This document shows positions 23,651-32,050 of a stretch of 64,000 bases of DNA, piece after piece. Below the pieces are notes generated by a model. That model worked only from the letters and a program-made list of their open reading frames with translations, was not told where the DNA came from and did no database searches. Source of the stretch: Isoetes taiwanensis (lineage: Eukaryota > Streptophyta > Lycopodiopsida > Isoetales > Isoetaceae); NCBI GenBank assembly GCA_021234155.1, contig JAJEKV010000144.1:498001-562000 (forward strand). Direction: 5' to 3'. The position numbers and the translations under genes are program-made. Each line of letters begins with the position of its first letter. The first letter of the stretch is position 1.

Positions 23651-24604
23651 GCATAAATTAGAAGGCATTTTAACAAATACGATATGATCCATGTCCTGTT
23701 CTTCAAAACATTGGGTCTTCAAGCAATAATACTCTGTATTACAAAGTAATTGCTCAAACACATCTTCAAAACATCAAAGAAAATATGATAAATAACATTA
23801 CTGAATCATAGCAAAAGTAATCCCTATTTTTTGTTCTTTGCAAGATCAAAGTGTTAAACATCTTTGCAAAATCAAAATGTTAAACACAAGCATGCAGCCA
23901 AATGAGATGTCAGGGATTGAACCTAACAAAATCAAAGGTCTGAACACAAACATACAAATTAAATGAGATGTCAGGTATTGAACCTGAGAAACCAAAAAAT
24001 CTCTCCTTTTTTTTTCTTTCTTCTATTTCCACCATCTTTATACCTGAAGTTCATGGAGGTTTATACTTCTGGCCACCATGATAACTAGAAATTAAGTATT
24101 ATAGTTATCCGGGAATCCAATTGAAACATGAAGTCCTTCCCAATCATCATCACTGTTTTTGCTGCACAAGAAGACCTTTTTTGCTTCAGATCTTGGCATC
24201 TAAAAAATGAAATCAATTCTAGAGGTACAATAAAGCAAGAAATAAATCGATTCTCTGTAGCTTCCCCTTGCTACAAAAGATCCTAAACCAAGCGTTGGCA
24301 TCATAGACCATAATTGAATTTCATAGACCACCAAAAGATCCTTAATTGAATGGAATATAGACCATAAAATAGCAGAATGGAGATAATGATAATTCAATGA
24401 GCACTAATGCTTACAACATTCATTAGTACTTTGGAAGGGAAAGGTGCCTTGTGTTAGAATGAACTTATGAACAAATTGCAGCCATTAGTTCTTATACGAA
24501 TAAGCAAGTCACAGAAATATAAGCCATGTGGAATCCAACATATGAGACACTGAAATTTAACCACTAAAAAATGTAATAGCTCACTTGCCAGTGAACCTTT
24601 CATA

Positions 24605-24816
24605 CTAATATATCCTGGCAAGCAGATTCTGCAGCAAAAACTCAAACTCGGGCCTCACCTCCTTCACATAAACCTTTCCTTTCACCAATGGAGTCTTCCA
24701 GACTTGCAAGAAGCCTGAGTCTAAAACATCAGACTTCTTCAGCATTTTCGGCAACAGACCAGAGTTGTTGAGACCCCTGTACTTGCAAAACTCAAACTCT
24801 GTCCTGGCAAAAGAAG
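24605..24816 (-). CDS. Exon-like fragment in the TIR element, product unknown
   Basis: On the minus strand a good acceptor (TTTCTTTGCAG) precedes an open stretch beginning ASFARTEFEFCKYRG. It continues with SGLLPKMLKKSDVLDSGFLQ and VKGKVYVKEVRPEFEFLLQN and ends LLARIY followed by TAG. The composition and clean frame look like the last exon of a real host gene. I do not recognise the family. It is best explained as a gene piece carried by the TIR element. Confidence 0.5.
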
Positions 24817-24899
24817 CTGCAAAGAAAAAAAATCACAAATTCAATAGAATGCAAGCAAAACAAGCAACCCAATTGGCCATTTTTGGAAAAAAAAAACTT

Positions 24900-25449
24900 A
24901 CTCCCCAAGGATCACCAAGTTACCGAGTGTGCCATGTCCGATACAACAAACTTGAAGCCCTGAAATCAAAGAGAAGTTCGAATGAAAGAAATAAAAAAGC
25001 AAAACGAAGGAACTCCCGAACGCTGCGGTGACCCTTCTTCAAAGTGATGGATAGGCGCCTACCCCCAGGCCCTTCATGACGGCCCTTCCCGGAAAATAAG
25101 TCGCTTTTCTTCATCTAAATCTGATGCTGATTGATCCATTTAGAATCGTGTTGTACAGAGAATTGTGTTGTACAGAGAAACCGTGCTGTACAAAGAAAAT
25201 TCTGTTCAGGGGTACAACATCCGATCATGCTTCCCGCCATAGCCAAATCCTATTAACTCTCCACGCCATCTCACAACAACCCCGCCAAATTGATTCTGTA
25301 CCGAATTTGATTTTGCGGGTAGCCATGTCATCGATCCAGAAGCAATTTGCTAAAAACGGATCATCGCGTTCCCGCTCTCCAAGCACCTCCAAGCACAGCG
25401 GACCAAGCACGAAAAGCAGCGCGTCCGGACGGGTGCTTTTGTACCCCAA
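24900..25449 (-). CDS. Upstream exon-like region of the captured gene
   Basis: On the minus strand there are two candidate starts: one at the inverted repeat (ATGGGGTACAAAAGC) and one reading MDQSASDLDEEKRLIFREGP at about 25137. A further stretch reads GGRRLSITLKKGHRS and runs into TCTTTGATTTCAG, a good acceptor near 24965, then GFKFVVSDMAHSVTW. The exon order is plausible but the joins are uncertain. Confidence 0.35.
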
Positions 25450-25469
25450 TATCTAACTTAGACCCTAGT

Positions 25470-25870
25470 GAGGATATTGAGGTTGAGTTGGATGTGGCAT
25501 GGTGCCTGAAGGACCCTGATGAAGGGGTGACGGTGGTTGAGAAACTGAAGTAGCTGGAGCATTGGTTTTGAGATCTGTAAGGTTGTAAACAGGAAGGGCA
25601 GTGGGAAACGTAGGGAAAGGATATTCCTAGGTAGGCGCAAAGGAGACGTGTGGATAGCCCTGCCCACCCGGGGGAGATGATGGTTGTGAAGGAAGAGGCG
25701 TATGGCCTGAAGAATGATGGATGTAGGCATGTTCGGGGCATGAAAGTACGGTTGAGAAGGTTGAGCCCGATAAGGCTCCTGATAGTGATGAGGGACCGAG
25801 GTTGTGAGCAATGTTTGCACGCTTTGGGGCGGGAACTGGACAGACAGACACGAGGAGTGGGTGGCGCCGG
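25470..25870 (-). pseudogene. gag: N-terminal part of gag of the 15.4-kb element
   Basis: A minus-strand frame from about 25820 encodes a His/Pro/Ser-rich stretch (SVPHHYQEPYRAQPSQPYFH and onward) that leads towards the gag segments left of the nested TIR element. There is no domain in it. Confidence 0.45.
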
Positions 25871-26040
25871 ATCGAGCCCTAGATCAAGATGGCCTCCTCT
25901 ATGTCATAAGCAGTTCCATACATGTCGCCAACAGCTTCGACGCCTGATGGCGCCCAAGCGAGAGGCCGCCTGAGAAAGGAGTTCTTCCGGGCGTGAAATT
26001 ACTGGACATGCATATGGCGATGTAAGAAAGTAGGATAGAA

Positions 26041-26060
26041 TCGCACCCGCAATGGGCGCA
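26041..26060 (-). promoter_or_regulatory. Probable primer-binding site of the 15.4-kb element
   Basis: Directly inside the 5' LTR, minus strand, is TGCGCCCATTGCGGGTGCGA. It starts TGCG, close to the TGGCGCC start of many tRNA-complementary sites. I could not assign the primer tRNA. Confidence 0.45.
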
Positions 26061-26649
26061 TGTTGTTTGGGGTCCGGGTTCGAACTCCTGGAAGACAGCC
26101 CTGTGGAGGACCCGTGGATCTAACAGAGAGTCCGGGGGACTATGTCACGCGGGATTTGCAAGAAGAGAAGAAGAAGAAGAAAACAGAACAAATGAGAGAA
26201 AGATGATAAGCTTCCTTGATATCAATGATGAAAATACATGAACTCTCGCAATAGAGAGAAAACTGAAAGGAGACAAGACTCAAAACTCATCTAAAAACTC
26301 ATGTGCTAGCTCTACTCATATATATAGTACAATGGCCTTGGGCCCAATATAGACACACTCCGATCGATTCGTGCCGAATTCCTCGGAAGGAGGGCCCGAT
26401 TTGCGGGAATGTTGGCGGTGCCTCTTGAAGTGCCTAGAATCATGCCGACGCCGACGCTGGCGGTGACGGGCCGCCACTTGTCCGAGCGGGCGCTCTTGTT
26501 GATCGGCCAAAGGCTTTGATGCGTGGTCGGCCGCTTTGGGCTTCTCACGAGCCTTTGATGGCTGACCGTGGGCCGATCGAGGATCCTTGAGCTTGACCTG
26601 GTCCGTTGTATGCATGAATAGTCCTGTACCAGGAGGCACAGGACTAACA
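26061..26649 (-). repeat. 5' LTR of the 15.4-kb element
   Basis: Partner of 11291-11882 with the same TGTT...AACA ends. The ACCCG target duplication follows at 26650-26654. Confidence 0.9.
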
Positions 26650-26747
26650 ACCCGTCAGGATCTTGTTACACACGTCCTTCTTTTGGTAAGTTGATCGCGC
26701 TTGCATTTTATTTTTATAATTTTAAGCAGGTTAAAAAAAATTGATGG

Positions 26748-27039
26748 AGTGGCTTGTTCAAGGGCACGGGTCGGCTCCACCTAGAGTGGGGAGGACCATG
26801 TACCCAGGTTCGAAGTCCACTTCACTACGATCATATATTTTTCCTAGGTTAAGGAGTGGCTTGTTCAAGGGCACGGCCGGCTCCACCTAGAGTGGAGAGG
26901 GCCATGTACCCGGGTTCAAGTCCACAGCCACTTGTTATTTTTTAGGTTTAAAATAAAATTGTAGTGGCTTGTTCAAGGGCACGGTAGGCTCCACTACGAA
27001 AGTGGAGACGCACCGTGTGTGTTCGGGTCCAAGTTGACT
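26748..27039 (+). repeat. Three tRNA-like repeats (SINE-head-like)
   Basis: Units start AGTGGCTTGTTCAAGGGCAC at 26748, 26855 and 26963. The middle unit (26855-26932, 78 nt) has 7-bp complementary ends, AGTGGCT and AGCCACT. It has a 5-bp CTCCA/TGGAG stem around a 7-base loop CCTAGAG, and GGGTTCAAGTCC, which fits the polymerase III B-box pattern. The D arm and T stem are poor, so these are tRNA-derived or tRNA-like repeats rather than working tRNAs. Confidence 0.55.
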
Positions 27040-27153
27040 TTTCTTGTAATTCTTAGGTAGAGGTGGCCAAATCTAGCTTATAACCCTAAAGCGTATGTTA
27101 GCCAACTCTAGCTTTTAATCCGACTAATCCAGATTTGGAAGGGGCTCATTTCG

Positions 27154-27487
27154 ATGATGGGGGGAGATGCTTCGAAAAAGAAGGTACATGACCTAGTCAT
27201 AGTCTTATTTTTATTCTTTTGTTTTGTGTTAATCTATCAATTTATAGAAAAGGCAAAGAGTGATTGCAAAATTGAAGTCGAATGCCAAAAAATTGGGAGG
27301 CGATTGGTCAAAGGTCCCTAAACCACTTAATCTGTCCATAAGGAAGATATCAAGGTATTTGTTATTTGTTGCCATTCGCTCAATTCAAATAAGACATTTA
27401 ACTTGTCATGTTGTATTCCTTGCAATCGATCACTTTCGCGCGATGCAAAGGATTCCAAGAAAAACATCCGCCTCACCTGACCGCTAA
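27154..27487 (+). CDS. Possible two-exon small ORF in the CACTA element
   Basis: Exon 27154-27183 encodes MMGGDASKKK and ends at AAG followed by GTACAT. After TTTATAG, exon 27248-27487 joins in phase 0 with KRQRVIAKLKSNAKKLGGDW and SKVPKPLNLSIRK, ending at TAA. The product is basic and about 89 residues long. No family is recognised. It may be a leftover of a deleted CACTA gene. Confidence 0.35.
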
Positions 27488-27779
27488 GGCAACTTCAAGC
27501 AAACGAATTTTCGCCTCACTTTGGGTTCCGCGGGCGAAAAGGCTTTTTTTACATAGATTCGTAAGTGCTACAAAGTCTTAGTTCACGTTAACTTTCAATG
27601 TCATTGTCTAATATTGGTCGTATTGTTATAGAATTGGCTATAACGGGTTTTCCCCTAACAGGAACACGAAAGATAGCCACTACCGCCTCTTGCCTCTTTG
27701 TATATGATATTGTAACTAACTATTAAAATTCTTTTCCTTTTTTTTTATTTTTAAATTTTTTTTTTAAATTTTTTTATTT

Positions 27780-27978
27780 TTTTCAGACACCACGCCAAGA
27801 CGCCGACGCCACGCGTCAAGACGCGACGCCCGAGCGACGTCCGAGTCACGCCCTGCGTCAGGCGACGTCGCGATGCGATAATCAGAACGACGCTCGTGGG
27901 CGACGCTGCGGCGACGCCGTCGACGTCGATAGATAGACGTCGCTATAGACGTCGCTAAATGACCCTTTTCTTGTTGTG
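27780..27978. repeat. Right subterminal and terminal repeats of the CACTA element
   Basis: This is a dense run of GACGCC, GCGACGTC and ACGTCGCTA words, ending GACGTCGCTAAATGACCC and then the inverted terminus to 27978. It mirrors the left cluster. Confidence 0.75.
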
Positions 27979-28008
27979 GAAGATAACAAGGTGATCAGCA
28001 TATTTATT

Positions 28009-28650
28009 GCACACTACATTTTCCACCACACTAGGCACCACATAGCATATATTACATGACATTCATCTTACACCTCGTTATTCACCACACTAGGCACCAC
28101 AAAGCATATATTACATAATTTATTTTACACCATATTTTTCACCACACTAGGCACCACATAGCATATATTACGTACATTCATCTTACACCTCGCTATTCAC
28201 CACACTAGGCACCACAAAGCATATAATACATAATTTATTGCACACCATATTTTTCACCACACTAGGCACCACATAGCATATATTACAAAGATTTATTTTA
28301 CACCATATTTTTCACCACAATAGGCACCACATAGAATATATTAAAGATTTATTTTACACCATGTTATTCACCACACTAGGCACCACATAGCATATATTAC
28401 ATCATTTATTTTACACCATGTTATTCACCACATTAGGCACCACAAAGCGTATATTTAGAGCATTTTTTTTCACCATATTTTTCACCACACTAGGCACCAC
28501 ATAGCATATATTATAGCATGTATTTTACACCATGTTATTCACCACACTAGGCATCACAAAGCATATATTTACAAAGCATTTATTTTACACCACGTGCCTC
28601 ACCACACTAGGCAAAGACATATCATATATCACAAAGATTAATAGGCACCA
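28009..28650. repeat. Minisatellite, about 11 units of 57-58 bp
   Basis: CACCACACTAGGCACCACA recurs at about 28026, 28085, 28142, 28200 and onward to about 28602, with spacings mostly 56-60 bp. Units alternate between forms with CATAGCATATATTACAT and CAAAGCATATATTACAT. It abuts the CACTA insertion point and lies between two exons of the minus-strand transposon gene, so probably in its intron. Confidence 0.9.
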
Positions 28651-28758
28651 CACACCGTGAGCAATCACTAACCACACCAACCACATATCACAAGCAATCA
28701 CTAACCACATACCACATTAACAATAAAAATGTGGTGAAGATGAAGAAATGAAATAACC

Positions 28759-28989
28759 CGTGATTCTTCCGGATAGTGAGTGGCATGATCCTCTTACATT
28801 TCGTTCCAATCTTGAACTTAACATCCTTTGCATTTGGAGAGACCCTACTATTTTTTTGGTCCAAAATTGCTGCACAAGTTCTATGACGTAATGGGAATTG
28901 TGACCGCTCTTCTAACTCTTTTGTACAAAACCCATTTCCCCGCTTTGCAATCTATCTCTTCCCTCTTCAATTTTGCTTTGGTAAGATTC
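28759..28989 (-). pseudogene. Middle exon of the transposon-type protein gene
   Basis: After the acceptor ATTCATCCTAG (28994-28990) the minus strand reads RNLTKAKLKREEIDCKAGKW and VLYKRVRRAVTIP. After a one-base frame change near 28890 it reads IELVQQFWTK, SRVSPNAKDVKFKIGTK and IRKNHGLFHF. The W-x(n)-R-x-x-R, FW and SPN-x-KDV landmarks fit the same family, in the right order, as the C-terminal exon at 6840-7390. The orientation also matches. The exact donor is unclear. Confidence 0.6.
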
Positions 28990-29690
28990 CTAGGATGAAT
29001 ATGTAGCATTATAACAGGGGTTTTTTTTGTATTTTTGTACAGTTTTTGCTATGGTTTTCATATGATTTGATGGGCGTATTGTGCGAGGCATACTAATCAG
29101 TATATCTAGAGCGCACACTGTATTCTCATATTCGAATGCCATATTAGCTATGATTTTTGCAATGGTTTAGCTTTGAATATTTCTCCATGAAAAAATCAAT
29201 TATTTTTTAGTCCTCAGAAAACACATGCAAGCATCGAGCTCTCTTATTTTAGGGTTTGTGGAAAAGAGGGCATGCTTTAGGGTTCTACAGTCCATTTCTT
29301 TTTTTCTCTGAATTCGAGATCTTCGTTTTCCGTTTGTTCTATCCTTCTGTTGGTGGACCGAGTTCTCTTGAGGCAGCCGAGTTTCTAAAGCAGAGGTCAG
29401 GTTATCTTCAGCGATTTCAGGCCCAGGCTAACAACCCCATTCAAACAAATTTCGGTGCAGGATTCGGTGGGGGTTTTGCCCACAGATTAATGAACTGGCA
29501 AAGTCGGTGAGTTTTGGCAGCCGAGTTTCTAAAGTACATATCATCTCCAGCGATTTCTGGTCCAGGCAATTCTCAAATACTTTGATTTGAGCTGCAGGGC
29601 TATGGCGTGGCAGAGTTCTAGAGATACAACGACCATCTGACACGATTTTTGCAACCCTTCTTCATGGTAAGCGGTTTCTTTTCTATTAGA
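28990..29690. other. Non-coding with a short partial duplication
   Basis: GGCAGCCGAGTTTCTAAAG occurs at about 29373 and 29517. Each copy is followed by a CAGCGATTTC(A/T)GG(C/T)CCAGGC block. No gene is recognised before the cornichon exon. Confidence 0.5.
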
Positions 29691-29737
29691 AGATAATGTG
29701 CATACCGGTTAAGAACTTTCAGGTGTTTTACAGGTAC

Positions 29738-29884
29738 AGAAGAAGGCAGCATTTAGTGGATGTTACTGAGATATTTAATCAGCTTGTTCATGAGAAAAAA
29801 TACCGCTTTATAAAGCTTGGCTTTTATCTCTTTCTGCTTTGCATAATTTTGTACAGGTACATCTTGACATATGGAAGTGAATAA
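29738..29884 (+). pseudogene. Cornichon-family ER cargo receptor, last exon fragment
   Basis: After the acceptor TTTTACAG (about 29728-29735) an open stretch reads YRRRQHLVDVTEIFNQLVHE and then KKYRFIKLGFYLFLLCIILY, ending at TAA at 29884. The DVTE-[IV]-F motif, the KK-x-R-[FY]-x-KLGFY motif and the closing hydrophobic segment match the C-terminal exon of plant cornichon homologues. Those proteins load membrane cargo into COPII vesicles. The upstream exons were not found within reach. The fragment lies antisense to the transposon gene, inside its presumed intron, so it is probably a relict or captured piece. Confidence 0.65.
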
Positions 29885-30932
29885 GGCAAATTATGACAGC
29901 ATATGTTTGTATTATGATGGCGATGATGTTGATGGCCATGATGTTGATGATGCAGGCTTGTATCGACTGCGGCAGAAGAGACAATTACCCACTAATGCAA
30001 GGCCAGCTTGTTATGGACAATCTCCTATATGCATGCAGACTTAATCATGAGAAGGGTCCTTGACAACGATGATATGATGACTGCAGGCTTGTACTGTTGA
30101 GTGTAGCAGGAGAACCACTTGGTTATGGACAAAGCTCTAACGTTGGCTATCCACAGATCTTATGATTCAATTCCATTGCAATTGCTAGACAAAGACAGAA
30201 TGTTGCAGCTCCAAGGCATGCTAATGCCATTGGAATGGAATCTATTACAATCAGGATTCTTTGGATCCTAAAGGAGGTAACATTAGAAATCTGTTTATAT
30301 CTTTGAGAGAGATTTGAACGTTACATTCATGAAATTTTGAACAAGTAATTCCTACTTGGTTTTACGGTGGAACAACAATATGGCAATGTTATAGCCACTG
30401 AATTATGAATTGTACTATCTTAGAAGCATCATTCTAATTTAATTTAGGAGGACTGGGCACCATCTTGTGTGCCTTCAATGATTGGGCATTTGGAATTATT
30501 TTGAGCTGTTTGGTTTCTATTATTAGGTTGAAATTTGGCGCAATCTTGACAAATGTGAAGTCTAATAATGCAAATTACTAAGCAGTATCTCAAATGGTGG
30601 ACCAGCAATTTGCTATGCACGAATAGCAAAACAAAGCATATTGGTCCCTGTTTTTATGCTAGAAATTCCCATTTGATCCCAACAAAATCCCTTTATGCTA
30701 GTTTGTGTACACGTTTTCATTTGCATTGTTTTTATGATTTTTATATTCTATAGGCCCTAAACTTTTTGTTCTTCACAAATCTCACAAACATATAACAATA
30801 TATAATAATAAACAATGATTATATGACTTTCTTTTTTGTTTAGATGCTAGATATTCACTCAAGGGAGTTGGACTGAGTATATGTTGTATTGTTATAAATT
30901 GTTTGTTTATTTGGTTTTGTTTTCTTTTATTA
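29885..30932. other. Non-coding, no gene seen
   Basis: Two similar blocks, GATGATGCAGGCTTGTA near 29948 and GATGACTGCAGGCTTGTAC near 30076, suggest a small duplication. The rest is AT-rich and may include 3' flank of the cornichon piece. Confidence 0.45.
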
Positions 30933-31068
30933 GGGCCCGAAGGGCCAAAAAAAATTTTTAGTATAACTACCAACACATAACTACCATTAACATTAATTAA
31001 TATAAACCATTGCATTCCACACTTAAAAATAAAATTCCCCCTTAAACCCCCTTTGGTTTAGGTGCATA
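30933..31068. repeat. Right arm of the long inverted repeat pair (mate at 1-214)
   Basis: This arm reads inwards, minus strand, from TATGCACCTAAACCAAAGG through ATTAATTAATGTTAATGG to GGCCCTTCGGGCC. See the left arm for the comparison. Outside it, GGTGCATATTCACACGGGGG begins a second inverted repeat. Confidence 0.75.
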
Positions 31069-31320
31069 TTCACACGGGGGTGACTCCGGGCGGCGAGAGC
31101 CCCTAAAATTATGTTACACATGTACAAAATCAACACCATATAGTACATTATCTTAAATCTTATAGTATTTCGCAAACTGTGTTATACAACATACCAAAAC
31201 TTGTACATGCATACCCCACAAACGAGGATCTTTATGTACGGTCTAGATCGAGGAATAAAAGGCACATATGCTCATCCAACAGCTCTCGATGCCCGGAGTC
31301 ACCCCCCGTGTGAATATGCA
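31061..31320. repeat. Palindromic block, arms about 40 bp, loop about 180 bp
   Basis: The left arm GGTGCATATTCACACGGGGG continues into TGACTCCGGGCGGCGAGAGC. The right arm is its inverse, GCTCTCGATGCCCGGAGTCA then CCCCCCGTGTGAATATGCACC (ending near 31320). There is no clear target duplication at the outer edges. It could be a MITE, a double terminus of a foldback-like element, or two facing termini of related transposons. Confidence 0.7.
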
Positions 31321-31865
31321 CCCAGCAGTTTACCAAAACCCCGAGCACTGACAGGATTAGCACTTTCGGTATTAATGCTTCCTCTTACGGCCATAGCAAG
31401 GCAACTACTCTTGGCTGCTAAACTGTCATTGTTGTTAGACTTCTTTACAAGTTGAATGGAAGCCCTGAGGTTGCTGACCACAATGCTCTTGGCTTGCAAA
31501 TCTTTCAGCTCTTCACCAAGTACGCTGTCCATTGTGTCATCCTGCAGAAAATCTCGTAAAACCTCTTTCTTATCACTGTCAGCCAAGCCTTTAGTGGTGC
31601 TATGAAATGAATATAACAATTTTAATACCATCCGACGCCTAGTAGAGGCCGTTCTGGTGGATCCTCCCTCTGCTGATGCAATTTTTGCTAATTCTTCTTT
31701 AGCTTCCCTTTTTCTTTTCCTTTGGTGTCTTTTATGATCCCGTTCTTGTTCTGGAGTTCTCTTTCTCTTACCTGTGCTCTGGTTTGAGATTTTAGGCAGA
31801 TTTGCTTCCAAATTAAATGATTCAAAGTATGAACTGGATTGATCCACAACCGGATTAAGCGCCAT
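31320..31865 (-). pseudogene. N-terminal exon of the transposon-type protein gene
   Basis: The minus-strand frame starts MALNPVVDQSSSYFESF. It has a basic segment, KRKRTPEQERDHKRHQRKRK, about residues 33-52, likely nuclear-targeting or DNA-binding. An acidic/Leu segment follows (DSVLGEELKDLQAK), and the frame ends SARGFGKLLG before running into the palindrome. The ending SAR-x3-KLLG followed, in the middle exon, by RNL-x3-K fits a helix-turn-helix-like DNA-binding region split by an intron. At the exon end the sequence is CTGCTGGGTGCAT, so a GT donor is available. The apparent continuation AYSHGG and stop belong to the palindrome. No other N-terminal exon was found nearby. Confidence 0.6.
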
Positions 31866-32050
31866 AGCTGTGTGCTTCAGGAAAGGCGCGGGTGGGTCGT
31901 GGGTTTAGAAATCGGTTCGGTGGAGATTGGAATGGGACGGGTGGCGTAGGAAATTGGAATGGGACGGGTGGCGTAGGAATCGGGTTGTTGCAGTTCAAGA
32001 AATGATTGAATCCGGGCAGTACATGCACTAGGCGCCAAACAAACATTTAA
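31866..32050. repeat. Short direct repeat in the presumed 5' region of the transposon gene
   Basis: GATTGGAATGGGACGGGTGGCGTAGGAAAT occurs in two adjacent forms at about 31926-31978. Both are flanked by GC-rich sequence unlike the DNA to the right. Confidence 0.6.

Larger units (their letters stand above)
21703..25465. mobile_element. 3.8-kb TIR element inserted in the gag region
   Basis: The plus-strand left end GGGTCTAAGTTAGATATTGG continues GGTACAAAA. The right end is its reverse complement, TTTTGTACCCCAATATCTAACTTAGACCC, about 29 bp. Both sides are flanked by TAGT (21699-21702 and 25466-25469), a 4-bp duplication if the ends are placed correctly. The interior is AT-rich with exon-like pieces and no transposase. 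A 4-bp duplication with GGGTCT ends does not clearly fit hAT, CACTA, Mutator or Harbinger, so I leave the superfamily open. Confidence 0.75.
11291..26649 (-). mobile_element. 15.4-kb Ty3-type LTR retrotransposon, minus orientation, with extra ORF region after pol
   Basis: LTRs of 592 bp (11291-11882) and 589 bp (26061-26649) begin TGTTTGGGG and end GACTAACA on the plus strand. They are flanked by the 5-bp duplication ACCCG (11286-11290 and 26650-26654). The polypurine tract beside the low-coordinate LTR and a PBS-like stretch beside the high-coordinate one put the element on the minus strand. In that sense the order is gag, protease, RT, RNase H, integrase, then about 4 kb of further sense frames. 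The GNGLAEST integrase type and the lack of a visible chromodomain point away from chromoviruses. Every domain is broken by frameshifts. A hAT MITE and a 3.8-kb TIR element are nested inside. Confidence 0.9.
7401..27978. mobile_element. CACTA-type (En/Spm) DNA transposon carrying nested insertions
   Basis: The left end is CACAACAAGAGAATGGACAT. The right end, read inwards on the minus strand, is CACAACAAGAAAAGGGTCAT. Both continue into TTAGCGACGT. The flanks share the 3-bp duplication GAA (7398-7400 and 27979-27981). A 3-bp duplication with a CAC(T/A)ACAAGA start fits the plant CACTA superfamily. Without the 15.4-kb retrotransposon inside, the element is about 5.2 kb. No transposase is visible, so it looks non-autonomous or internally deleted. 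Both ends are followed by CpG-rich subterminal clusters built on GACGTC and GCGACGT. Confidence 0.85.

Noticed and set aside
26855-26932. Functional tRNA gene
   Set aside because: Acceptor ends and a 7-base loop are present, but the D arm and T stem do not pair well, position 33 is not T, and three diverged copies lie in a row.
28009-28650. CRISPR-like array with about 57-bp spacing
   Set aside because: The spacers are themselves repeats of the unit. It is a plant minisatellite in AT-rich DNA.
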